A DNA stretch of 64,000 bases. Source: Achatina immaculata (taxonomy: Eukaryota > Mollusca > Gastropoda > Stylommatophora > Achatinidae). Numbering within the stretch: the stretch's first letter is position 1; the number at the start of each line of letters is the position of its first letter. A model generated the notes under the pieces. That model saw only the letters and a program-made list of their open reading frames with translations, was not told the DNA's origin and made no database searches. The position numbers and the translations under genes were made by a program. The stretch spans positions 26,936,927 through 27,000,926 of the forward strand of contig CM019713.1 of the NCBI GenBank assembly GCA_009760885.1, given 5' to 3'. Shown here in pieces: positions 1 through 10,939 of the stretch.

Positions 1-192
1 CGGAAAGGTGGATTTAATTCCTGGGGAAGTATCTGAGAAGTAGGCTTATGCGCATGCTCACCCACTCGCGGCTACATTTAAAACACATCTAATTATACGC
101 GCGAACCAACTAATGTGTTTTTCATCACTGCGAGTAGAAAAAAAAACTGCAGACATTAGGAACCGTCTCGGAGACGAAAGTGTGCAAAGACT

Positions 193-816
193 GAAGATAT
201 GCTATATGACTGAACCCAGATAAAAAAAGCCATAAAGAAAACAAGAAAGTTAAAAGATAACAACTAGTAAAGCTGGGAAGATATGCTATATGACTGAACC
301 CAGATAAAAAAAGCCATAAAGAAAACAAGAAAGTTAAAAGATAACAACCAGCAAAGCTGGGAAGATATGCTATATGACTGAACCCAGATAAAAAAGTCAT
401 AAAGAAAACAAGAAAGTTAAAAGATAACAACTAGTAAAGCTGGGAAGATATGCTATATGGCTGAACCCAGATCAAAAAAAAGTCATAAAGAAAACAAGAA
501 AGTTAAAAGATAACAACTAGTAAAGCTGGGAAGATATGCTATATGACTGAACCCAGATAAAAAAGTCATAAAGAAAACAAGAAAGTTAAAAGATAACAAC
601 TAGTAAAGCTGGGAAGATATGCTATATGACTGAACCCAGATCAAAAAAGTCATAAAGAAAACAAGAAAGTTAAAAGATAACAACTAGTAAAGCTGGGAAG
701 ATATGCTATATGACTGAACCCAGATAAAAAAGTCATAAAGAAAACAAGAAAGTTAAAAGATAACAACTAGTAAAGCTGGGAAGATATGCTATATGACTGA
801 ACCCAGATAAAAAAAA
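193..816. repeat. Minisatellite, 84-bp unit, about 7.4 copies
   Basis: Units beginning GAAGATATGCTATATG start at 193, 277, 361, 444, 530, 613, 697 and 780, so spacing is 83-86 bp. The differences are mostly in the length of an A run after CCCAGAT. The last unit is partial and ends about 816. The unit is AT-rich and encodes nothing recognisable. Open frames across it are by-products of the repeat. Confidence 0.95.
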
Positions 817-854
817 GGTTAATCCGGAGCAGGGTCAAAGCCCTCTCTCCTTCA

Positions 855-893
<39 letters not shown>

Positions 894-2193
894 TTTGCTG
901 TCTTCAAGCAATCCTGTAGCACAATGATGAAAAGCAGAGAGTTCTTGAAACAGGGGGTTAAAAAAGAGAGAGAGAGAGAGAATAGAAAAAAAAACCTTGT
1001 AGAAAAAGTAAAAAGAAAAGAAAAACAAGAAAAAAACTTGATAAATTTAACCCAGAAAATAGACATCAGGTTGCGGTTTTAAAAAATAGGTCAGTAGAAA
1101 ACAGGCAAATGAAAACAACGTGGGGGTGGGGGGGGGGGAAGAGACCGCGCAGACTGGAATCTCCGAAGGCGGTTTAGTTTTTACCCTGAAAGTGTTCCTG
1201 ACAAATGTTGCTAGCAGAGAGATCACGCTGTACAGCACAATAGATGAGGGCCCAATTCATCACTGCCCACTTGAAAGGTGAATCTCTGCTCCGCTAAACA
1301 ACTACCTTACACACACTTTCAACAGTCAGACAAAGGTAGACAAATCGTTGGTAAACAGGACTAAGCTCATTCTTTCGGCCTTTCCCAGCCAGTGCTGGGC
1401 CAGATATCAAACAAAAATCCCCCCCGATCCTTGTGTATAGGTGGCACATGCGTATCATGGTGGTACACGCACCCCCACACGCTGTAAAACATTTATTTCA
1501 TGTGGTTAAGTTTGTATTCCTCGCCTCCTTCCATTCACTCTGTCACAGCACTTGGCAGATTGGGGTGGGGAGGGGAAAACAGCCATGAGAGAAGTGACGG
1601 TGTGGCAGAGAATGGTGCCGGGTACTGCTCTTTGTACGTGGGTGCTGAAATGTGAGGGAGAGTGAGAGAGAGAGAGAGAGGGCTAAAATGAGAGAGAGAC
1701 AAAGAGCGCTAAGATGAGTGTGTGTGTGTGTTAAAATGAAAAGAGAGAGAGAGAGAGGCACTTGCAGGCGGAAGAAACAGAGATGTGTATCTCCTGTCTG
1801 CAGGTTGTGGCGTGTCTGTCGTGGAGCATCCTTGCGAGTGCTGGTAGAAAGTGCACACAGACAAGTATTCCTAGACGATAACATGGACACTCACCTTGCT
1901 GAGCAAGTGAACCAACTAGTCAGCCATATTTATTTTTCAGAAGCTAAAGAACTGGGCATGCAGGCTCGTCTGATATTCTGCCCTCAAAAGCTTGACCCCC
2001 CAAGTTTTATAATTTATCCAAAGCGTGACAAAAGAAACCCGCTGAAAAATCGCATAACATCCTCCAAAATAACATTTGAAAGATAAAAAAAAAAAAAATC
2101 GATGATTTAAATATTTTCAGATGAAAGATAATAACAGTATATTCAAACCCTATGGTATACATCTTCAATCCAGCTCTTCTGTATCTTAGTACT
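817..2193. other. Non-coding, low-complexity interval
   Basis: Holds an (AT)n run at 857-890, a GA run near 967-982, a G-rich run near 1127-1138, and GA and GT runs near 1660-1760. I see no gene here. Open frames that cross the GA/CT runs are low complexity. Confidence 0.6.
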
Positions 2194-2872
2194 AACCAAT
2201 TCCCCGATCACTCTACTTTTTTTCTACTGATCGACTCCCTGACCACTCTACTTTTTTCTACTGACCGACTCCCTGAACACTCTACTTTTTTCTACTGACC
2301 GACTCCCTGAACACTCTACTTTTTTTCTACTGACCGACTCCCTGAACACTCTACTTTTTTTCTACTGACCGACTCCCTGAACACTCTACTTTTTTCTACT
2401 GACCGACTCCCTAACCACTCTACTTTTTTTCTACTGACCGACTCCCTGACCACTCTACTTTTTTCTACTGACCGACTCCCTGAACACTCTACTTTTTTCT
2501 ACTGACCGACTCCCTAACCACTCTACTTTTTTCTACTGACTGACTCCCTGAACACTCTACTTTTTTCTACTGACCGACTCCCTGAACACTCTACTTTTTT
2601 CTACTGACCGACTCCCTAACCACTCTACTTTTTTCTACTGACCGACTCCCTAACCACTCTACTTTTTTCTACTGACCGACTCCCTGAACACTCTACTTTT
2701 TTCTACTGACCGACTCCCTGACCACTCTACTTTTTTCTACTGACTGACTCCCTGAACACTCTACTTTTTTCTACTAACCGACTCCCCGACCACTCTATTT
2801 TTTTGCACTGACCGACTCCGACTAATCTATTTTCTCTGCTGCCTGACTCCGACCACCGAATCCGACCACTCT
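2194..2872. repeat. Minisatellite, 34-35-bp unit, about 18 copies
   Basis: The unit pairs CACTCTACTTTTTTCTACTG with ACCGACTCCCTGAAC. Copies differ by one T in the T run and by GAAC/AACC/GACC variants, so unit length alternates between 34 and 35 bp. The last units, from about 2790, decay into imperfect ACCGACTCCGACTA-like copies. Confidence 0.95.
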
Positions 2873-4355
2873 TATTTTTAAAAATTGCTTCCAATCTTGA
2901 CTTCACGAGTTCGAAGTCACAGTCCTCAGCACTTACTTCCTTATCAAATGTATCCACCCATTCACACGTCATTCATGTGTCTGAGGGCGGTAGAGCAGAC
3001 AATGGAATACCGACTGCCCATACTTATGAAGAAAATGATGCAATGACACAGATAAATATTTCGCTCATAGAAATGGAAATATTTCAGGTAAACCATATAC
3101 ATATTTTATAATACAATCTTTAGGACTGAAATAAGTGTCAACAGATAAACTACCGTCCTGAATCCGTCTTATAATTGTTACTTATATCCATCCTACTTAA
3201 CGACAGTCTGTAATCATCTCTGGTATCTAATGATCAGAACGGCGTGATGTCTGAAATAATACATAATATGATCCAACACACAAACAAACAGTGTTCTGTC
3301 AGGTCTCATGTTGTATACTCCTGGTAACATCAGATCACACAACACCGTCTCAGCTTAACATGAAGGCCAGTCCGTGGCTATAACCAGAGAATACATAGCA
3401 TATGAGATTGTTTTTGTTAATGTGCTGAAAGAAAAGGGGGTGGAGGTGAGGATAGGGGCACTGTGTACCACTGAAAGTAAACCACCAAAACACCCCTGCT
3501 CCATTTTCCTGCTTAAGTTCATTATCACAAATGTAATCCTGACTTGACTTTCAGGTTTACCCAAACTTACAAAAATAACGAGATTTAAATGGGTGTGACA
3601 AGTGGATAACACATTTTTTTTCTTTACTAAGGTTTGAATGTTCCCACAGAGTTCGATGTCAGGGACCCGGGGGGGGGGGGGGGGGTGTGGAACTGGCACT
3701 CAGATGACGAAAAATACTTATAGCCGTGGTAAAAGATAACGCCGATGAACAAGAGCCAGATATATGCCAGTGTTACTACAGCATACATACGTCAATTAAA
3801 CAGTTATAAACCGTCACATCCACATCGAACAACTTAAGCGGAATGCTATCGCCATGTTTGCCCTTCACAGTCACAGATTTGTAAGCTTTAACATGAAGTA
3901 TATCAGCGAGTTCATGAAGGTATAGGCAATCTATGCTGGCATACACAATCAATTAACAGTTTAATCTGCTTTTATGTCACGACAATTCCTATCAGAAAAT
4001 TAACAACGACGTATAGGACAACGAAGTTATGAATGAGCAAAGCCACTAAGATAACTGTATTCACAGACGCATGAGAATAAGCCATATATGAAACATACAG
4101 AGAATTAACAACAACTGAAAATATTCAGGAATAATAAGGAACATAAGCAAGAACAAAAGCTGTATAACATTACTGGGGAATTAAAAACCATCTGAACTTA
4201 AATAAGAACAAAATCTACCTAAAAGTACTCTGGAATAAAAAGCATCTGAACAGAAATAAGAACAAAGGTTATTTAAAGCTGTTCACGGAAAAGACCATAC
4301 AAGCGAAAAAATGTGGATATGAGGAGCAACGGCGCTGCTTCTCCACGCGTTAAAT
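2873..4355. other. No recognisable feature
   Basis: AT-rich sequence with a G tract at about 3669-3686. I see no exon, RNA gene or mobile element that I can support. Confidence 0.5.
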
Positions 4356-4532
4356 AAACGGTTCTCAACCATTTTACATGCAAAGACTAACTTTCCAAAT
4401 ACACGTAAGTTGCGGGCCACCAACTTATATGTACTATCGTAATGTCATAAACCTTTAATTGTTTTAACACAACTGATGGTACTTACTAGCAAAATCGATA
4501 ATGCACCGCGGATCATAGTTTGGAAACCGCTG
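4356..4532. mobile_element. Small hAT-type MITE, 177 bp
   Basis: The ends are imperfect terminal inverted repeats. The left end carries CGGTTCTCAACC and the right end, reversed, reads CAGCGGTTTCCAAAC. Flanking 8-bp direct repeats, CGTTAAAT (4348-4355) and CGTTACAT (4533-4540), match at 7 of 8 bases, the size expected for hAT target-site duplications. It is too short to encode a transposase. The ends match the general hAT nonautonomous pattern, and I cannot assign a named family. Confidence 0.65.
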
Positions 4533-4540
4533 CGTTACAT

Positions 4541-5347
4541 GCCAGTGGCTGCAAGTATCCGCGCGAACTACATAGGATGAATGAGCTGCTAGTAAAATGT
4601 GACGTCAGGGACGAGCGTTGTGTTAAGAGTATTACAAGTATTGTAAAGCAACATAAGTTTAGTGTTATCAGAAGCTGTACGCGGGAGGGTGTACACAGGA
4701 AAAAATCGGAGCACTTAACAGACTTTCCGGGAGTACAATGATCTTATACTAAATGATACGTACGTACGTGTGTGAGTGTGCGCGCGCGTGTGTGAGGGGG
4801 GACGATATATGGGAAACTGATCAGGCGAGGTAACGTTATTTTTGTGGAGTGTTTATACCAGGCCGATCAGTGATGTGAATGTTTACCAATCACATTTAGT
4901 GATATAATTCTAGTCTCGAAAAGCCTACAAGTAATTTTTTTTTTTTTTACTTTTAAAGATGGAGTATTTTATATAGAAAAAGATATAAAGACGAGACAGA
5001 TGAGTCATGAAGCCACTAATATAATAAAAAGACTACATGTTTACATTCTTTAGTTTCCTGTGTGGAGTCCTAGTTGATTCACATAAAAGAAAAGCTACTT
5101 ATCCTACTGCTATTCAATCACTGGCAAAACTATACCACAGAAATGGCCATACTTTTACAGACTGTGGGAGGAGGTTTTATGAGAGCAGCAGTTAACTGTA
5201 AATGCCATGCTATGACATAAGCTGACCAGCGGTAAAGGCGTAGAAGAGAAATGTACCGCCACGAAGATCGATGAGTAACTGAGCCTTAAAGAAGTGAGCA
5301 CGAACAGTCTGTCAGAATCCGCACTCTTCATTCACGTGGCATGCTCT
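4541..5347. other. No gene seen
   Basis: Contains a GT/GC-alternating run near 4755-4795 and a T run near 4938. Nothing else is recognisable. Confidence 0.5.
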
Positions 5348-5697
5348 ATCCAGAACGTTGTCCCTCTCACAGCCTCACTGAATGCAATGCGCCCTTAATC
5401 AACTTGATCGGTGTCTCGCAATGACACATTCAGGCTCTGTTTGAAAGTCCACCTGCAGTGATGTCGTCCCTTTCCTCTTTTGCCGGGCACTATGCCTTCT
5501 ACTATCAACATCTCTAAGCTGTTGTGTCGCTTGATGTGACCGAAGTATCTCAGCTTTCTAACTTTTATGGTGTAAACGAGCCAGTTTTCTGCGACACCTA
5601 ATTCCATAACTATCTTTTATTGATTTTCGTTCTATCCATGATATTCTAAGTGCCCTTCTGTAACATTTCAATTCAAATGCTGTTATGCTCTTTTCTA
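5348..5697 (-). mobile_element. LINE-C copy 1, 3' end of a non-LTR retrotransposon
   Basis: On the minus strand this encodes the end of a reverse-transcriptase ORF with the common LINE C-terminal pattern (RKLRYFGHIKRHNSLE, then a GK-rich basic stretch). The sequence CCAGAACGTTGTCCCTCTCA near its lower end recurs at about 61600 and, with small changes, at about 55610, so three copies of one family are present. It is 5'-truncated, has frame breaks, and is not functional. It abuts the LINE-A 3' end at about 5698. Confidence 0.8.
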
Positions 5698-6849
5698 GTG
5701 GAACTTTGCCTTCCTAACAGCACTCCTGTAGGTCTCTCGGCTGTAGGCAAGATGCCCTGCTGCCGATGCATCCATTTGCAGATTATCAACGATGTGTTGC
5801 AGCCATCTTCGCCTTGGCCTTCCTGTCTTTATTTTTCCTATGATGTACACTTCCAAGACTGAATTCTCATGACGTTTAATATGTCCAAAATATTTAAGTT
5901 TTCTCTGTTTAACCCTCTTTACTAGCTAATCTTCTTCAGTATTAAGTTCTTGTAGTGTGTGTGTGTGTGTATGTCTGTCTGTCTGTCTTTCCCCATGATA
6001 TATGAAGAACTCTTCTGTAGCTTTTACACTCTAAGGCATTTATGTGTTTCTCAGCTGTTTTGTTAATTGTCCATGTCTCACAGGAATATGTTACGATGGG
6101 AAAGATGCATGCCCTTAAAAATCTTATTTTATGTAGTTCTGTCTGCCCCTCTCCAAAGCATCATTAATTGTTTTATTTTCTGAAGAGCAATAAATATCAT
6201 AGAAGACAAAAGTTCGGAGAAAAAGAGGTCGACAACGTGAAACTCTAAAGAGGACGCTGTTAAGAGAGGCCGGCTTAGTAGGAATAACATCCCTCGATGA
6301 GGTTGAAAAGCTCGCCGAAAATAGGAAATGCTGGCAAGCTACCATGGAGCCCTATGTGACGTTTAGCGGCACGGGAAAGTTGTAAGATAAATATCCTCCT
6401 TTTAATTTCCCTTATTGTATCTCCATTATTAGTTAATAATGATCCAAGATATTCAAAACTTTTCACCTCTTCCAATTTTTCATCACTGACATATATTTCA
6501 GCTGCCTTATTTGTTTTGTCAGTTATCATCAATTTAGTTTTCTTTGCATTAAGATATAGGATTTGCTCTTCACTATTCTTACGGACTAACATAATTAGTT
6601 TCTCCATTACTTTTTGTGTTGTGGACAGTAATACTGTGTTATCAGCAGATCTAATTTTTAGTATTTCATAACCTCCAATTTTTATGGCATCGTAATATTC
6701 TTTGACTACATCTTCTCTAATATTCCTCATTATATATTCAGAATACAAGTTAAATAAGCAAGGCGACAGTATGCACCCCTGAAAGACCCCTTGTTTTACG
6801 TCAATCCAAGTTGTTTCACCATTTATTCTTACTGCTGCCAGTTGGTCTA

Positions 6850-6854
<5 letters not shown>
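5698..6854 (-). mobile_element. LINE-A copy 1, truncated and interrupted by LINE-D
   Basis: The minus strand reads through the second half of a LINE reverse transcriptase. It has the AAVRINGETT entry, a QGxxLSPxLFNLY palm motif, the LNAKKTKLM segment and the C-terminal zinc-finger-like region seen intact in the copies at 36.7 and 38 kb. The catalytic YADD is degraded to SADN here. The copy is split by a 188-bp insertion at 6199-6386 with a 9-bp duplication. Its 5' side is cut at a (CT)n run at 6852, where LINE-E begins. The open frame from 7054 to 6275 is therefore a chimera of LINE-E, microsatellite, LINE-A and LINE-D, not a real protein. Confidence 0.85.
6199..6386 (+). mobile_element. LINE-D copy 1, 3'-end insertion with 9-bp TSD
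   Basis: The plus strand encodes a LINE C-terminal tail (RETLKRTLLREAGLVG, then KCWQATMEPY). It interrupts minus-strand LINE-A. The 9-mer ATAAATATC occurs immediately before the insertion (6190-6198) and at its end (6387-6395), and LINE-A sequence resumes in register afterwards, as checked against the copy at about 38440. The same tail occurs on the minus strand at 26942-27112. Confidence 0.85.

Positions 6855-6887
<33 letters not shown>
6852..6887. repeat. (CT)n tail at the LINE-E 3' end
   Basis: A pure CT run on the plus strand, that is (GA)n on the minus strand, directly after the LINE-E terminus that reads CACTTAAGGTTCAG on the minus strand. The 48-kb copy shows that such runs belong to the element. 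Confidence 0.8.
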
Positions 6888-6889
<2 letters not shown>

Positions 6890-7962
6890 CCTTAAGTGCT
6901 CAGGGTACACGAGTCTTCCGCAAGGGTTTCCACAAATGCTTGTCCTTTGCCTTTTTTCCGCTCTTGTCCTGGCGAGCCCTCTATTGCTCATATTCTGTTG
7001 TTCTTCTGCATGTCTCTTTGACCTACCTTTACTTCTGTTCCCTGTGGTGTCCATCTTAGTGCTATTTTTGCTAGTGAGTTGTCAGTCATTCGGAGCACAT
7101 GTCTCAACCATCGCCAGTAATTGCTGTCAGTGGCTTCATCTGCATTTCTGCCAACTTATTTCTTATGGTGTCTGGCCAAAATAGTTTTTTAATTCTTTGT
7201 AAACATTTAGTCTGGAAAAAAATTCAGCTTGTTTTCTATGGTTCTGGTGATTTTCCAGCATTCACTTCTATAGAGTACTCTTAAATATCCTGATTTTCGT
7301 CTTCATGGTTAGCTTTTTAGATTTCCATATAGTCTGCAGCATTGCAAAAGTCTGGTTTGCTCTAGTAAGTCTGCTGTTGATGTCCTCTATGCTGTCTCCA
7401 AGATATACAGATTCGTTGACCCCCCTCCATTAACTTGCTATCTATTCTGAGTACATTTCTGTTGTTCACATTTTGCTTCATTAATCTTGTCTTTCCTACG
7501 TTGATCTTTAATCCTATGTTATTTGCATTCTGAGTTAGCTTGTTTATTTTATCTTGCATTTCTTTGTGGCTGCTTGATAGTAGACAGATGTCGTCCGCAA
7601 AGTCAAGGTCCTCCAGCACTGTATCAATGGACCATTGTAATCATCTGCGTTTGTCTGATGTTGCCTTCTTCATTAACCAGTCTACTGCCAAGATAAATAA
7701 TGTTGGCGATAGTACACATCCCTGCTTCACTCCTGTTTGTACCCTAAAGCTGCTAGAGGTATGTTTCCCACAGATCACTTTGCACTGAAAACCCTCGCTT
7801 TAATTACATTCACTATCTTATTGGGGAGGTCATGCCATCTTAGCATTTTGCACAGTGCATCTCTGTTGACATTGTCAAAGGCTTTCTTAAAATCTATAAA
7901 CAGTGCATATGTTGTGCCATATCACTCATTTTCCTGCTCTAATATTTGTCTACGTAACTGAT
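6888..7962 (-). mobile_element. LINE-E copy 1, reverse transcriptase and 3' end
   Basis: Broken minus-strand frames show the RT core in order: FIDFKKAFDNVNRD (motif A region, about 7900), a QTGVKQGCxxSP-like palm segment (about 7720), LEDLDFADDICLL with the catalytic FADD (about 7600) and the GLKINVGKT segment. Then come [21 protein letters not shown] and the basic 3'-terminal tail around 7050-6890. The 3' terminus is followed by (GA)n. Stops and frameshifts make it a pseudogene. The element clade was not determined. Confidence 0.8.
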
Positions 7963-8575
7963 ATAGATACACCAGTGAAATTAACTGTATCACTTGTGTT
8001 GGAAATCTCTTTTTTCCATTATATCCCCAAGTTTCTGGTACTGTACACAATCAAATGCCTTTTAATAGTCTACAAAAGATAAATATGGATTCACATTAAG
8101 TTCTCTGCATTTCTCTATTATTAATTAATCTTATATTGAATACATGATCTCTTGTTCCTTTTCCTTGTCTAAATCCAGCATGGATAATATTGATTTCTCC
8201 TTCTATTTTCTTATGAAGTCTACCTATTTTGATTTTTAATAAAATTTTACTGGCATGACTGTGTAATCAGGGCAACAGTTCTATAGTTTGTAATCAGGGC
8301 AACAGTTCTGTAGTTTGTAATCAGGGCAACAGTTCTATAGTTTGTAATCAGGGCAACAGTTCTATAGTTTGTAATCAGGGCAACAGTTCTATAGTTTGTA
8401 ATCAGGCCAACAGTTCTATAGTTTGTAATCAAGGCAACAGTTCTATAGTTTGTAATCAGGGCAACAGTTCTATAGTTTGTAATCAGGGCAACAGTTCTAT
8501 CGTTTATCATAATTTCAAGTTATCCTTTTTCAGCAGTGGTACGGTACGAATATAGTTCTTTTCCAAAAGTTCTTA
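7963..8575 (-). mobile_element. LINE-I copy b, RT fragment containing an amplified motif
   Basis: The minus strand shows a VPLLKKDNLKL-like start, the NYRTVALIT motif amplified nine times, HASKILLKIK, then HAGFRQGKGTRDHVFN and KAFDCVQYQKL. This is the fingers-to-motif-A order of non-LTR reverse transcriptases. A one-base shift separates the amplified motif from HASK. The end is replaced by LINE-E at about 7962. Confidence 0.8.
8250..8510 (-). repeat. 27-bp in-frame array inside an RT domain, 9 copies
   Basis: Nine copies of a 27-bp unit encode TVALITNYR on the minus strand. One copy has G for A. The unit is exactly the conserved NYRTxALIxHASK motif of this RT family, present once in the neighbouring copy at about 9355 (NYITIGLITHRSK). 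All units keep the frame because 27 is divisible by three. Confidence 0.95.
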
Positions 8576-9470
8576 GTTACCATAATTTTGTTTTCTTGTA
8601 CCTTGCCACATACTCTTTCATTTGTGATAGTTTCTGTGATGCTACTGCTAGTCTTCTTTTGATTTCCACTGGGCAGTCGCCATTGGTGGCGATGACTGAA
8701 GCCTAGATATTCCAATTTATGTACATTTTCAAGCTCTTGATGGTCCAATGTAATTTTGGGTTTGCTTTTCATTCTGTCAGTTATCATTACTTTGGTTTTG
8801 TTAGTGTTTAAAGAGAGGTTCTGAGCTTCGCTGTGTATTCTGGTTGAGGGAATCAACTGTTGCAGTCCTTCGAGCTGTCTGATAGAAGGACGGTATCATC
8901 GGCGTATCTAATTCCTGGAATCTGGTGGTATCCGATGCTGAAAGAGTCAAATTTATTTGTTTCCTATTCCCCTCTTACATTGCTCATGATGTTTTCGGCG
9001 TAGATGTTAAACAGGAGAAGACGTGATGTTCTGCCATCTACCCTCACTGTTGCTTCCTGATCTTAGTACAGTTTGGCGATGAGGTGTAGCAGGTGATATG
9101 GAAAACTATAGCTGTTGATGTTGCATACAGTCAGAAGATTTTAAGCAGTCTACAAAATAGGTGTTTAGGTCCACATTAAACTTCCTATACTTTTCTATGA
9201 TGATTCTCGTGTTTAATATATATCTCTGGTTCCTCTGTCTCCTCTTAAACCCGCCTGTACTTGATGTGCTTCTTGTTTTATTTTTCCCTCCATCCTTTTC
9301 AATATGACTCGTAGCAGTATCTTGCTTCTATGAGTTATAAGCCCGATAGTTATATAGTTCGTACACATTTTTATCTCGCCCTTCCTCGGCAGAGCTAAGT
9401 AAATTGAGCCAACTTCCGCTTTCCCAGATCTTACAGAACAGAGCATGATAAATGCGGCTGCTACTCTTCA
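8576..9470 (-). mobile_element. LINE-I copy a, RT fragment
   Basis: The minus strand shows SIYLALPRKGEIKMCTNY, then ITHRSKILLRVI and QAGLRGDRGTRD (about 9450-9215), LFNIYAENIMSNVRG (about 9010), IRYADDTVLLSD with the catalytic YADD (about 8910), and LNTNKTKVMITDR (about 8790). The order is that of a non-LTR RT. Stops and frameshifts occur throughout. It abuts copy b, so two partial copies of one family lie in the same orientation. Confidence 0.8.
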
Positions 9471-9900
9471 CAAAACTAAAAATCACTAAAAAAAAAAAAA
9501 ATCTCCAGATGGCACTTCCTGGCCTAACTATTGAGGAACGTATAAGAAAATGACAGATACGGGCAGTCCGTATAAACGCTGTGACACAGGTGGAAAATAA
9601 AGCAGGTATTTGTTGCGTTATATCACTGCAACAGAAAACGAAAAGAACGTCGAAACGATGATTTATTTAATAAAGGCAACGAAAAACCTTCTAATCTGAC
9701 GTTATTTGTCTGCCATGTTAAAAAAAAAAATTAAGCCTTACATGTGGCCTGTGGAAAAAAAAAATTTTAAATATGTGCACAAGTGAGATGGGAGGTAAAA
9801 GTAAGCTCTCAAACCGAGTTCATACATCAGATCTATTTTAATTCTTCTTGCTCCGGACTAAACTCATGTTCACTGAGAACTTCACAAAGCGTTTACATTG

Positions 9901-9939
<39 letters not shown>

Positions 9940-10226
9940 GTCATACACAATCACATGATAAGCTCCATCATCAACGTGCCCATTCCATTTTTACTGTTCG
10001 ATCCGAGACGTTGCCGAAGACTGTACCTGGCAAGCAATTGTGTCCATATTACTAGTTATAATCAACAAAACATGTTCACAGTAAACTTACATGAGTACTT
10101 GAGAAAGAACTATAAGACTATTCTACTGACATGACACAGACTGTAGCTTTGGTAACTGCTCAATTTCTCACTTCTTAGGGTCTCAGCTGTTTTCTTGTCA
10201 CTGACTTCTCCAACGTGACACCTCAA
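9471..10226. other. No gene seen
   Basis: Contains A runs near 9489 and 9720 and a (CT)n run at about 9905-9935. Nothing else is supported. Confidence 0.5.
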
Positions 10227-10234
10227 GTCAACAC

Positions 10235-10322
10235 CCGTGTTCCCTCTAAAGGTTTCTCTAACGTGACAAAGTCAACACCAGTGTTCCCTCTAAAGGTTTC
10301 TCTAACGTGACAAAGTCAACAC
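10235..10322. repeat. 44-bp tandem duplication across a MITE insertion junction
   Basis: Two 44-bp units (10235-10278 and 10279-10322) precede the MITE. Each begins with the MITE end (GTGTTCCCTCTAAAG) and finishes with flanking target DNA ending GTCAACAC, the presumed target-site duplication. The original flank at 10208-10234 carries a diverged single copy of the target half. Confidence 0.85.
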
Positions 10323-10931
10323 CAGTGTTCCCTCTAAGGGTATGAGGTCTGTGTGCAAAATGTTCAGCTAAAAGAAAATTGTGGCAAAGCAAATGTGCGT
10401 GTATATAAATTTAAGTGACTTCTACAATCTTATGCATGAGGCAGATAACATACACACACACTGTAAAGGTCTGTACATTTAATAACAGGATAGACCTGCC
10501 GTACTTTTCAGCAGTGGAAATTCATCCGCCCGTTTATTTTAATTAGCCTCTACTGTGCAAAATTCTAAGATGGCATGACCTCCCCCATAAGATAGTGAAT
10601 GTAATCAAAGCCCTATACGAGGGTTTTCAGTGTAAAGTGATATGTGGGAAACATACCTGTGTGCTGCCCACTTGCCTCGTCGCGATTCTGCTACAATAAC
10701 TACCTAAACTACGTGATAAAAGACCAGCTGAAACATCCGATCCCAAAGTCATCTCTCAACAAGAAAGAAACAGTAAAGGAAAAAAACATGTACCATCACT
10801 GTATTTTTCTTGATCGCAATTATAGCACGGAGTAACATCTGGAAGTTGGAAGATAAAAGTAGCAGTTTAATTTTTTTGCGCGGCTCCAAAAATGTTTCTG
10901 TGCGCGGCCGCGCAGCTTAGAGGGAACAGTG
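10323..10931. mobile_element. hAT-type nonautonomous element, 609 bp, copy 1
   Basis: Left terminus CAGTGTTCCCTCTAAG and right terminus CTTAGAGGGAACAGTG are inverted repeats. Flanks GTCAACAC (10315-10322) and GTCCACAC (10932-10939) match at 7 of 8 bases. The right half is the reverse complement of the element at 40040-40520, so two copies lie in opposite orientation. The end is locally GC-rich (GCGCGGCCGCGC). No transposase is encoded. Confidence 0.8.
10565..10665 (+). mobile_element. LINE-E RT fragment carried inside the MITE copy
   Basis: Closely matches, in opposite orientation, the LINE-E RT region at about 7750-7850. Shared stretches include AAGATGGCATGACCTCCCC and GTGGGAAACATACCT. It encodes the segment around RWHDLPHKIVNVIKA on the plus strand. 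The 40-kb copy of the MITE lacks it, so it was gained by this copy. Confidence 0.75.
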
Positions 10932-10939
10932 GTCCACAC

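Noticed and set aside
6275..7054. 259-codon reverse-transcriptase-like ORF
   Set aside because: A chimera across LINE-E 3' end, (CT)n, LINE-A and LINE-D. The YADD motif is destroyed. Annotated as separate elements.
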